A stretch of 64,000 bases of DNA from the NCBI RefSeq assembly GCF_900112085.1, contig NZ_FOJY01000009.1:62001-126000 (forward strand). Direction: 5' to 3'. The DNA is from Acetitomaculum ruminis DSM 5522. Its GTDB lineage: Bacteria > Bacillota > Clostridia > Lachnospirales > Lachnospiraceae. Position 1 is the stretch's first letter, and the number at the start of each line of letters is the position of its first letter. Shown one piece after another: positions 17,087 through 25,258 of this stretch. A program made the position numbers and the translations under genes. The notes beneath the pieces were generated by a model. The model was not told where the DNA came from and searched no databases. It was given only the letters and a program-made list of their open reading frames with translations.

Positions 17087-18127
17087 ATGGGAGAAACTAA
17101 AGAAAAAGATAATACCTTTGCAGTACTTATTGACTCCGATAATATTTCAGCAAAATATATTTCTTATATATTGGCTGAAATGACGAAATATGGAGATGTT
17201 ACTTACAAGAGAATATACGGGGACTGGACAAGCAGCCAGATGACCAAGTGGAAAAAACAGATTCTGGAAAATTCCATTCAACCTATACAGCAGTTTTCCA
17301 ATACCGCAGGTAAAAATTCCACTGATTCGGCACTTATCATAGATGCCATGGATATTCTTTATACAGATAATGTTGACGGATTTTGTATCGTTTCCAGCGA
17401 CAGCGATTTTACAAGGCTGGCCGGAAGGCTTAGAGAATCCGGAAAAATAGTCATAGGAATGGGCGAAGAAAAGACACCAAGGGCCTTTAGGGCTGCCTGT
17501 ACCGTATTTACAAATCTTGAAATTCTTTTAGATCAGGATTTGGGTATGGAAACAGCTGATAACGGTGGAAATATCATTAAAAATATTGGAGATTCCTTTA
17601 GAAGAGGTAAAAACGGAGAAAGCCAGACAAATGGTGATAAAAACACAGGTCTTATAAGTAAAAAAGTCATAGAGAGCGATATAGCAGGTATTATTTCGGA
17701 AAATGATGATAAAGACAAAGCTACGGGCTTAGGAGAAATTGGTAGTCGACTTCTTAAAAAATATTCGGATTTTGATGTGAGAAATTACGGATATTCCAGC
17801 CTTTCAAAATTTTTGGAAGAAATGCATGTTTTTGAAATGGTTAAGGAAAACAATCTGGTTTACATCAGACTTAAGAAAAAAACTGATAAAGAAGAAATTG
17901 ATAATTATATAATCAGTCTTGTTAAAAGAAGCGGCTTAAGAGGCTTTGAATTAGCGGATCTTGGAAATAAAATTCACCACAAATTTGAAGACTTTAATGT
18001 TAAGGACTATGGATATTCTACATTCCTTAAGCTTTTACAGGGGATTGAAGGAATTGATGTAAGAGAAAAAAATGCAAATACAAAGCATGTTTACTATGAG
18101 GAATTTGAACGCTCTATTGATTTATAA
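17087..18127 (+). CDS. NYN-domain putative RNase with two OST-HTH/LOTUS domains
   Basis: 346 residues. The N-terminal NYN (PIN-like) nuclease domain (about 8-150) has the metal-binding acidic residues in VLIDSDNIS, STDSALIIDAMD and IVSSDSDFTRLA. A charged linker follows, then two OST-HTH/LOTUS repeats (about 190-262 and 270-340), each ending in a Y-GY(S/T)..LKFL-type segment (NYGYSSLSKFLEE, DYGYSTFLKLLQ). LOTUS domains bind RNA or helicases, so an RNA-cleaving or RNA-surveillance role is inferred. No canonical ribosome site precedes the ATG, so translation may be weak. Confidence 0.88.
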   Translation: MGETKEKDNTFAVLIDSDNISAKYISYILAEMTKYGDVTYKRIYGDWTSSQMTKWKKQILENSIQPIQQFSNTAGKNSTDSALIIDAMDILYTDNVDGFCIVSSDSDFTRLAGRLRESGKIVIGMGEEKTPRAFRAACTVFTNLEILLDQDLGMETADNGGNIIKNIGDSFRRGKNGESQTNGDKNTGLISKKVIESDIAGIISENDDKDKATGLGEIGSRLLKKYSDFDVRNYGYSSLSKFLEEMHVFEMVKENNLVYIRLKKKTDKEEIDNYIISLVKRSGLRGFELADLGNKIHHKFEDFNVKDYGYSTFLKLLQGIEGIDVREKNANTKHVYYEEFERSIDL

Positions 18128-18168
18128 GCAGATTTACTGGCTTTGAAATTAATATTTTGGAGATGAAA

Positions 18169-18348
18169 ATGAAAAAAACAAGTAATTGTGAAAGCTGTAT
18201 TTACTATGTCTATGATGAGGAATATGAAAGCTATTCCTGTGAGATAAATCTGGATGAAGATGAAATGTACAGGTTTTTATCAGGAACTAATTCTAACTGT
18301 TCCTATTATAGAAATAATGATGATTACAGAATTGCCAGAAAGCAATAG
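18169..18348 (+). CDS. Small Cys-rich protein, DUF6472-like
   Basis: 59 residues. Cysteines occur as CESC near the start, a central YSCEINLDEDEM and a later NCSYY, giving a likely four-Cys metal site. The ATG at 18169 is preferred to an upstream TTG because GGAG lies six to eight bases before it. It follows the NYN-LOTUS gene by about 40 bases, so they may share a transcript, closed by the terminator at 18430-18466. The DUF6472 name is from memory. Confidence 0.7.
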   Translation: MKKTSNCESCIYYVYDEEYESYSCEINLDEDEMYRFLSGTNSNCSYYRNNDDYRIARKQ

Positions 18349-18429
18349 ATAAGAATGGCGATTGTGCTAATAGCACAATAAACGAAAATAAAAGCGATTA
18401 AACAATTAGATACTTTTAACAGAGGAAAA

Positions 18430-18466
18430 GGAGTGCATATTTAGAGTGAATATGCACTTTTTTTAC
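18430..18466 (+). terminator. Terminator after the Cys-rich small gene
   Basis: Perfect stem AGTGCATATT (18432-18441) / AATATGCACT (18449-18458) followed by seven T. Confidence 0.92.
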
Positions 18467-18629
18467 ATTTTAGTTGATTTTTTTTGAAATATAATTCATA
18501 ATAGAGGGTAATACTACTTTATCGTAGAGAAGTTTTAATGTGATAAAGTGAAATGAAAAAGTGAAAAAACGTTAGAAAAATTGTAAATATACAGATGATA
18601 AGATGAGAAGTCTATATATTTAATAGTGC

Positions 18630-18731
18630 GAAAGTCACAAAATGAGAAAAATAATCACTATATGACTTTTGTCCTAAGACAATTACACAAAGGGGATTTT
18701 AGAAAATAGCATATTTTGGAATATATGCTAA
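18630..18731 (+). other. Leader of the formate dehydrogenase operon with two hairpins
   Basis: The gap 18349-18797 has no gene after the terminator. Within it AAAGTCA (18631-18637) can pair with TGACTTT (18663-18669), and TAGCATAT (18707-18714) pairs with ATATGCTA (18723-18730). The second hairpin ends 67 bases before the ATG of the flavoprotein gene. These may form a structured 5' UTR. No known riboswitch class (including the Moco motif) is recognised. Confidence 0.35.
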
Positions 18732-18797
18732 ATGTACAAAAGCAAAAAATGAACTTAAATATTTCAACGGTATTTACTTAGGAGGAGGAAATATTTT

Positions 18798-20621
18798 ATG
18801 GCACAGCGATTAAAAGACTATAGCAAAGACAAGGCAGGCTGGATGCTTTCAAAATTTAAAAACCGGATAAATGCCTATCCTGTCGGTCAATGTCCATTAG
18901 AAACTCAATTGTCATTACTTCATCTTTCGGCCTGTTCTACATGTGGTAAATGTGTTCCTTGCAGAGACGGACTGTTACAGCTTGAAAAGATGCTAAAATC
19001 AATACTTGACGGTGTAGCAAAAAAAGAAGTTTTAGATGAAATGAAAGCCCTGGCAACGATTATAAAAGATACTGCAGATTGCGCCATTGGTTATGAGGCT
19101 GCGGCTGATGTTTTACAGGGGCTTGATTCTTTTAAAGATGAATATGAAAGCCATATTACTTTAAATCATTGTAAAGATGACAACAGACAAAAAGTTCCAT
19201 GTATAGCCTTTTGTCCTGCAAATGTCAATGTTCCTGCTTATATTTCCCTTATTGGAGAAGAAAAATACGCAGATGCTGTTAATGTAATAAGGATGGATAA
19301 TCCTTTTCCAACAGCATGTGCCATGGTTTGTGAGCACCCTTGCGAGTTAAGATGCCGCAGGCAGTTATTTGATGCATCCCTTAATATCAGAGCTTTAAAA
19401 AGATTTGCTGTGGATAATGCCGCAGCAGATACAGTTAAGGTATTTGAAAAAAATGTTGATACCGGGAAAAAAGTGGCTATTGTGGGAGCAGGACCTTCAG
19501 GACTTTCCGCTGCTTATTTTCTGGCCCTTATGGGACATGAGATTGTTGTATATGAGGAAAAGGAAAAAGCCGGAGGAATGCTTCGTTACGGTATTCCAAA
19601 CTATAGATTTCCAAAGGAAAGACTTGATGAAGATATAAGAGCCATATTATCTGTGGGAAATATCGAGATTAAATATAATGTAACCATTGGAAAAGACATT
19701 ACCATAGAAGAGCTTGATAAAAATTATGATGCAGTATATTTTGCCATAGGTGCTCAAACCGGAAAGAAGCTTAAAATGGATGGGGCAGATGGAGAAAATG
19801 TTCTTTCTGCCGTGGAATTATTAGATGAAGTAGGACATGGTAAATATCGTGATTTTAAAGGAAAAACCGTCTGTGTAATCGGCGGAGGAAATGTAGCCAT
19901 GGACGCTTCAAGAACTGCTTTAAGATTGGGAGCAGAAAATGTAAATATTGTATACAGAAGAAGAAAAGAAGACATGACAGCGCTTATGGAGGAGATAGAG
20001 TCTGCCGTTGCTGAAGGCATAGAACTTTTTACCCTGGAAGCACCAGACCATATAGTTTTGGATGAAGCAGGCAAATGCAAGGCTTTGGTAACAAGACCCC
20101 AGATGTCAGGAAGCTATGACAGGGGAAGGCCAAGTCCTGTAGATGCCAATAAACCACCAATTACCCATGAGACAGATATCGTGCTCATTGCCGTGGGACA
20201 GGATATTGTTATAAAACCTTTTGAGGATGCGGGATTTGAAACAAAAAGAAACTGCTTTGTGACAAACCCTTACGGAGCATGCTTGGACAAAGAAAAATTC
20301 TTTGCAGGAGGAGATTGCGTGACAGGCCCTGCGACAGTAATAAAAGCAATCGCAGCAGGAAAAAATGCCGCTACAAATATAGATGAATTTCTGGGATATC
20401 ATCATAAAATAGATGCTCACATAGACATTCCACAGGCTACTTTTAATAATAAAACCCAGACTGGAAGAGCAGTGCCTATTCTTAGACCGGCAAGCCAGAG
20501 AAAACATGATTTTGAGCATGATGAATACGGGCTTTCCTATGAAGAGGCTATGCAGGAAGCAGGAAGATGCTTAAGATGTGATCATTTTGGATGCGGAAAT
20601 ATGGAAGGGGGCTGTGTTTAA
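18798..20621 (+). CDS. NAD(P)H-type flavoprotein subunit of formate dehydrogenase: NuoF Fe-S segment fused to GltD-like oxidoreductase
   Basis: 607 residues. Residues about 35-115 are the NuoF 4Fe-4S domain (SACSTCGKCVPCRDG, later DCAIGYEA) without NuoF's FMN/NADH domain. Residues about 120-200 carry the cysteine set of the GltD/dihydropyrimidine-dehydrogenase N-terminal Fe-S domain (CIAFCPANVNVPAYI, CAMVCEHPCELRCRR). Then come two nucleotide folds: FAD (VAIVGAGPSGLSAA) and NAD(P)H (VCVIGGGNVAMDASR), and a Cys-rich C-terminus CLRCDHFGCG. A strong AGGAGGAGG site precedes it. It lies 1 base before the formate dehydrogenase gene and should carry electrons between NAD(P)H and that enzyme. Confidence 0.88.
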   Translation: MAQRLKDYSKDKAGWMLSKFKNRINAYPVGQCPLETQLSLLHLSACSTCGKCVPCRDGLLQLEKMLKSILDGVAKKEVLDEMKALATIIKDTADCAIGYEAAADVLQGLDSFKDEYESHITLNHCKDDNRQKVPCIAFCPANVNVPAYISLIGEEKYADAVNVIRMDNPFPTACAMVCEHPCELRCRRQLFDASLNIRALKRFAVDNAAADTVKVFEKNVDTGKKVAIVGAGPSGLSAAYFLALMGHEIVVYEEKEKAGGMLRYGIPNYRFPKERLDEDIRAILSVGNIEIKYNVTIGKDITIEELDKNYDAVYFAIGAQTGKKLKMDGADGENVLSAVELLDEVGHGKYRDFKGKTVCVIGGGNVAMDASRTALRLGAENVNIVYRRRKEDMTALMEEIESAVAEGIELFTLEAPDHIVLDEAGKCKALVTRPQMSGSYDRGRPSPVDANKPPITHETDIVLIAVGQDIVIKPFEDAGFETKRNCFVTNPYGACLDKEKFFAGGDCVTGPATVIKAIAAGKNAATNIDEFLGYHHKIDAHIDIPQATFNNKTQTGRAVPILRPASQRKHDFEHDEYGLSYEEAMQEAGRCLRCDHFGCGNMEGGCV

Positions 20622-20622
20622 T

Positions 20623-23322
20623 ATGGTAAATCTAGTTATAAATGGAAAAAGTATTCAGGTTGAAGAAAATACAACTATTTTAAATGCAGCAAAAGCATTA
20701 AAAATAAAAATACCTACTCTTTGCTATTTAGAGGGGGTAAATGATATTGGCTCTTGTAGGATGTGTATGGTGGAAGTAGAGGGTTATCCTTCTTTGGTGG
20801 CTGCCTGTAATACAAAAGTAAGAGAAGGAATGGTTATTTTCACTGAAAGTGATGAAATTTCAAAATCAAGACAGATGATGTTAAAACTCATTCTGGCAAA
20901 ACACCGTATTCATTGCTTTTCCTGTGAGAAAAACGGTTCCTGTGAATTGATAAACCTTTGCAGAGACTATGGAGTGGATACCACACCTTTTGAAGAAGAA
21001 AACAAGGGCAAGGAAGGGGTAATAATAGATTCCAATCCGTTTTTACAATATGATGAAACATTATGTATTCATTGTCAAAGATGCGTGGGAGCCTGTGCCA
21101 ACCGTGCCGGAAGATATGCCATAGTTACGGTTAGAAACGGAAGGGAAAATGCCATAGCAGCACCTTTTGGAAAAGACTGGAAGGAAAGCCTTTGTGAATC
21201 CTGCGGAAATTGTGCAAATGCTTGTCCTACAGGGGCTCTTATTTCTAAAAACCGCAGTAAATACAGAATATGGCAGACGAAAAAAGTCCTTACCACCTGT
21301 CCGCACTGTGCTACGGGATGTCAATATTATCTTATTGTAAAAGATAATGAAATTGTTGATGTTGAGCCTTTTGATGGCCCATCAAATCATAACAGATTAT
21401 GTGTTAAAGGAAGATTTGGAAGTTTTGATTTTGTTCATTCTTCGGAAAGATTAAAATATCCTCTTATAAAAAACAAGGAAACAGGTGAATTTGAAAGAGC
21501 AAGCTGGGATGAAGCATTGGATCTTGTGGCTTCAAAATTCATGGAATTAAAGAAAAAATACGGCTCGGAGTCTTTGGCTGGTTTTGCCTGCTCCCGTTCA
21601 CCAAATGAAGATATTTATATGCTTCAAAAGATGGTAAGAACCTGTTTTGAGACCAATAATGTGGACAACTGTGCCCGTGTTTGTCATTCTGCCTCTGTTG
21701 CAGGTCTGGCCATGACTTTGGGATCAGGGGCAATGACCAATCCGATTTATGATATTACAAATGATGTGGATTGTATTATGCTGGTGGGATCTAATCCTGA
21801 GGAAGCTCATCCGGTAGTTGGTATGCAAATCAGGAAGGCTGTTGACAGGGGAACAAGGCTTATAGTAGTTGACCCGAGAGATATAGGGCTTAGTAAAAAA
21901 GCGGATATTCATCTTAAAATAAAGCCGGGAACCAATGTGGCTTTTGCCAATGGTATGATGCATGTAATTATAAAAGAAGGCCTGGCTGATGAAGAATTTA
22001 TAAAAACAAGGACCGAAGGCTTTGAAAAACTTAGGGAAATTGTCGAAGAATATACACCACAAAAGGTGTCGCAAATATGTCATATTAAAGAAGATATGCT
22101 TATTGAAGCGGCTAAAATGTATGCAAAAGCAAAAAAAGCACCTATCATTTACTGCCTTGGAGTAACTGAACATTCCACTGGAACAGAAGGCGTAATGTCC
22201 ATGTCAAATATGGCAATGATGGTGGGTAAACTTGGTAAAGAAGGCTGCGGTGTAAATCCTTTAAGAGGACAAAACAATGTACAGGGAGCCTGTGATATGG
22301 GGGCGCTTCCTGGTGATTTTCCGGGTTATCAGAAGCTTAAAAACAAGGAAGTACTTGAAAAATTTGAAAAAGCTTGGAATAAAAAATTAAATCCAAATGA
22401 GGGACTCCATGCAACAGAAGTATTTCCGGCTTCCATAGAAGGGAAGATAAAGGGACTTTTCATATTTGGAGAAGATCCGGTAGTTACTGATCCTGATACA
22501 AATCATGTTATAAAAGCCCTGGAAAGTCTTGAATTTTTAGTTGTGGATGATTTATTTATGACAGAAACTGCAAAATACGCAGATGTTATACTTCCGGGAG
22601 TCAGCTATGCAGAAAAAGAAGGTACTTTTTCAAATACCGAGCGTAGGGTTCAAAGAGTTAGAAAAGCCGTTACCTTAGAAGGAGAGATGCGCCTTGATAC
22701 GGATATATTTATAGATCTTATGAATAGAATGGGCTATGAACAGCCATATTTGACTTCGGCTGAAATTATGGATGAAATAGCTTCTCTCACCCCGAGCTTT
22801 GCGGGAATCAGTCATGAAAGACTGGATAAGACAGAGGGCATTCAATGGCCATGTACTTCAAAAGAACATCCGGGAACACCTATTATGCATGTGGGCAAAT
22901 TCACCAGGGGACTTGGATGGTTTTATCCTGCAAAATATGTTGAGTCCTCAGAACTTCCTGATGAAGATTATCCGATTTTAATGATGACAGGAAGGGTGTT
23001 ATATCACTACAATACAAGAGCGATGACAGGAAAAACTCCGGGACTTATGGAAATTAGCGGTTCTTCCTTTATTGAAATGAATACGCAAGATGCCGCAGAA
23101 TTAGGAGTAAAAGATGGTGATAAAGTAAAAGTATCCTCAAGAAGGGGAGAAATTATTACCACTGCAAGAGTAAGCGAGAAAGTATCAAAAGGTGAAAGCT
23201 GGATGCCTTTCCACTTCCCTGATGGAAATGCCAACTGGCTTACAAATGCGGCACTGGATGAATATGCAAAAATACCGGAATACAAGGTATGCGCAGTAAA
23301 AATTAATTCATATAAAGAATAA
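20623..23322 (+). CDS. fdhF: Formate dehydrogenase alpha subunit, molybdopterin type, Cys form, with NuoG-like N-terminus
   Basis: 899 residues. The N-terminal 2Fe-2S domain (CYLEGVNDIGSCRMC), a NuoG-type His-Cys cluster (HCFSCEKNGSC), two 4Fe-4S motifs (CIHCQRCVGAC, CESCGNCANACP) and the FdhF cluster (CPHCATGC) lead into the molybdopterin domains. The metal ligand is Cys354 in RVCHSASV, where E. coli FdhH has selenocysteine. The ATG at 20623 has GAAGGGGGC in front. It should interconvert formate and CO2; the 2Fe-2S/NuoG-type front end marks a cytoplasmic, NAD(P)-linked enzyme with no signal peptide. Hydrogenase or acetogenesis genes are not nearby. Confidence 0.92.
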   Translation: MVNLVINGKSIQVEENTTILNAAKALKIKIPTLCYLEGVNDIGSCRMCMVEVEGYPSLVAACNTKVREGMVIFTESDEISKSRQMMLKLILAKHRIHCFSCEKNGSCELINLCRDYGVDTTPFEEENKGKEGVIIDSNPFLQYDETLCIHCQRCVGACANRAGRYAIVTVRNGRENAIAAPFGKDWKESLCESCGNCANACPTGALISKNRSKYRIWQTKKVLTTCPHCATGCQYYLIVKDNEIVDVEPFDGPSNHNRLCVKGRFGSFDFVHSSERLKYPLIKNKETGEFERASWDEALDLVASKFMELKKKYGSESLAGFACSRSPNEDIYMLQKMVRTCFETNNVDNCARVCHSASVAGLAMTLGSGAMTNPIYDITNDVDCIMLVGSNPEEAHPVVGMQIRKAVDRGTRLIVVDPRDIGLSKKADIHLKIKPGTNVAFANGMMHVIIKEGLADEEFIKTRTEGFEKLREIVEEYTPQKVSQICHIKEDMLIEAAKMYAKAKKAPIIYCLGVTEHSTGTEGVMSMSNMAMMVGKLGKEGCGVNPLRGQNNVQGACDMGALPGDFPGYQKLKNKEVLEKFEKAWNKKLNPNEGLHATEVFPASIEGKIKGLFIFGEDPVVTDPDTNHVIKALESLEFLVVDDLFMTETAKYADVILPGVSYAEKEGTFSNTERRVQRVRKAVTLEGEMRLDTDIFIDLMNRMGYEQPYLTSAEIMDEIASLTPSFAGISHERLDKTEGIQWPCTSKEHPGTPIMHVGKFTRGLGWFYPAKYVESSELPDEDYPILMMTGRVLYHYNTRAMTGKTPGLMEISGSSFIEMNTQDAAELGVKDGDKVKVSSRRGEIITTARVSEKVSKGESWMPFHFPDGNANWLTNAALDEYAKIPEYKVCAVKINSYKE

Positions 23323-23367
23323 AAAGATTCTTAAAGGTCTGCCCTTTAATTTAACAGTTTAAAATAA

Positions 23368-24369
23368 TTATTTTACAATAACCTGACAGCTGCATTTGCT
23401 GCCATCTTCTGAAACGGTAATAGTTGCTTTACCTTTCTTGATGGCAGTCAGCTGTCCTTTTTGATTTACAATACAAACTGACGGGTTACTGGATTTCCAT
23501 AGGGGTTCGTTGCCGGAACTGACTGTAGCAGAAAGAATTGCCCTTTTACCGGCTTTAAGAGTAAGACAAGAACGGTTCATTGTAATCTCGGGACTTTTAA
23601 CCTTTACATGGCAAAGTCTTGTTACACCGTCTAAAGAAACGATAATATCAGCCTCCCCATGCTTGATGCCAAATACACTTCCACTTTCATTAACAATGGC
23701 AATGCTGGTTTTGTTGCTTTTAAATTCAGGGGTAAGATTTGAGGAAGTGGTAAAAGGAAGGGTGAATTCCTGATTTCTGTAGATTTCAATGTTCTTATAA
23801 GTAAGATTAATCTTAGGCTTTTTTACCGTGACTTTACACATAACCGTGGTCTTGTCGGCTTTTGCGTAAATAACGGCATTCCCCGGTTTATGTGCCTCAA
23901 TGACTCCCATATCACTGACGGTTGCGATACTTTTTTTGCTACTGGAGTAGGTAATTGCAGAGCCATTGGAGGTTCTGCCGTTTAAATAATAAACAGAACC
24001 GTTTTCCATAGAAACTTTTTTTGAATCCAGATAGATTTTTGTTTTAACAACCTGAATGTAACAGGATGCTTCGGCATTTTTAATTTTAGCGGTAATTTTA
24101 CATTTTCCCGCTTTTTTAGCTGTAATGGTGCCGTAGGTATTTACGCTGGCTACAGATGAGTCTGAACTTTTAAAAGTTGGCATTTTGCCGTTTGAAGTAA
24201 AAGTAATAAGTGTGTACTCATCTTTTATGTTTAAAACCTTTTTATAGCAGTTTAAAATAACATAAGAAGCTGTTTGAGAGCTATCTGCAAAAGTATTAAT
24301 GGTAGGTGTTAAACACAATATCAACGCTGTTACAATAATCAGGAATTTATTAATAGATTTTTTCTTCAT
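23368..24369 (-). CDS. Secreted protein with four Big_2-like (bacterial Ig-like) repeats
   Basis: 333 residues. A signal peptide of about 28 residues ends near NTFADS. Four repeats of about 75 residues follow, each with the Big_2 pattern (SSVASVNTYGTITAKKAGKCKITA, KSIATVSDMGVIEAHKPGNAVIYA, TSIAIVNESGSVFGIKHGEADIIV, PSVCIVNQKGQLTAIKKGKATITV). Each repeat has a Cys in its last strand (SCYIQV, MCKVTV, LCHVKV, SCQVIV). No LPxTG, transmembrane tail or enzyme domain is present, so it is released or held non-covalently. The plus-strand fdh operon is convergent to it. Confidence 0.88.
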   Translation of the reverse strand: MKKKSINKFLIIVTALILCLTPTINTFADSSQTASYVILNCYKKVLNIKDEYTLITFTSNGKMPTFKSSDSSVASVNTYGTITAKKAGKCKITAKIKNAEASCYIQVVKTKIYLDSKKVSMENGSVYYLNGRTSNGSAITYSSSKKSIATVSDMGVIEAHKPGNAVIYAKADKTTVMCKVTVKKPKINLTYKNIEIYRNQEFTLPFTTSSNLTPEFKSNKTSIAIVNESGSVFGIKHGEADIIVSLDGVTRLCHVKVKSPEITMNRSCLTLKAGKRAILSATVSSGNEPLWKSSNPSVCIVNQKGQLTAIKKGKATITVSEDGSKCSCQVIVK

Positions 24370-24634
24370 TTGACCTCCAAAATGTGATTTAGAAGGGCAA
24401 ACTCTTTAAGAATCTTTAAGACATGTGGAAGAACCACAACGGAAATAATATCATAGATGTTTAAAAAAGAAAATTGTAAAATACATAAAAATGTAAGGGA
24501 AAAAAGGAGAATATTTCGTCAATTTTTATGATATGGAATGATTTTTGGCTCTTTCAAATACAAAACAGACAATCTAAATGTCAAAAAAATCAAAAATCAT
24601 CAAGAAAATAAATAAAAATGATAGTATAATAGCA

Positions 24635-24716
24635 CAGTTTGAAGCATATACAGACTTTGCTTTAATTCTCTATTCTCACACCGCAGGTAGCACGTTCGTG
24701 TTGCTGCGGTTTTTCC
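24635..24716 (+). ncRNA. Candidate short RNA with promoter box and terminator
   Basis: TATAAT at 24635-24640 (no good -35) is followed about 40 bases later by a strong terminator: ACCGCAG (24680-24686) / CTGCGGT (24704-24710) with an inner CACG/CGTG stem and a T-run. No open frame with a ribosome site lies between. The unit would give an RNA of about 70 nt. The Big_2 gene is divergent from it. Confidence 0.4.
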
Positions 24717-25020
24717 TTTTTATTTTCAATTTTTCCATTAATTCCTAAAAAACAACAAAAAATTTCCTTCTACAATTTGACTTAGTTATTTGGGAAAGAA
24801 TATAGGGAATTCTATTTAATAAAAGCTGATTTTACGCCATACATAAATTATTGAGGATTTTTTGAAGAATATTCTTACATAAATATAAAAAAGATGATAG
24901 AATGTGTAATTAATCCACAACTGTTTTACTCCTACAATATGTAGTATAGATACCCAAAGAAACTAAACCTAGTGTTGTATTAAAAAATTATAAAAGGGTT
25001 GTTAAAATAAGAATTGGGGA

Positions 25021-25230
25021 ATTATGACCCGTAAGGGTTCATTTTAAATTTTAAGCAAGTATTTTTTGAACGCAGTGTAAGCAATCCCCCGCTTCAAAAG
25101 CGTAAGCTTTAAGCGGGGGTATAAGCTTACTAGTGTCAGAAGGGGTTAAAGCCCCTTCTGACAGGTGGCACAAAGTGCCACTGCGTTCATGAGGAAGTAG
25201 CGAAGCGGATTCCGAATGTCCGCTTTACGA
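25021..25230. other. Multi-stem structured element upstream of the PucR-like gene
   Basis: The gap 24370-25258 has no gene. At its end is a dense fold. An 11-bp perfect closing stem (25067-25077 / 25179-25189) encloses three arms: a compound hairpin with GTAAGC (25077-25082) / GCTTAC (25125-25130), CCCCCGCTT (25086-25094) / AAGCGGGGG (25111-25119) and AAAGC/GCTTT; a 12-bp perfect hairpin 25134-25145 / 25152-25163; and GGCAC (25167-25171) / GTGCC (25175-25179). A further hairpin AAGCGGA (25203-25209) / TCCGCTT (25219-25225) follows. It is far more GC-rich than its surroundings. It could be a regulatory RNA or a palindromic mobile repeat. Confidence 0.75.
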
Positions 25231-25258
25231 AGAGATTTTTGAGACAGGGGGAAATATT

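Noticed and set aside
20106-20519. 137-codon antisense frame inside the flavoprotein gene
   Set aside because: Antisense to a strongly conserved gene, no ribosome site, and a composition expected from a shadow frame.
21724-22173. 149-codon antisense frame inside fdhF
   Set aside because: Antisense shadow of a conserved gene with no start signals.
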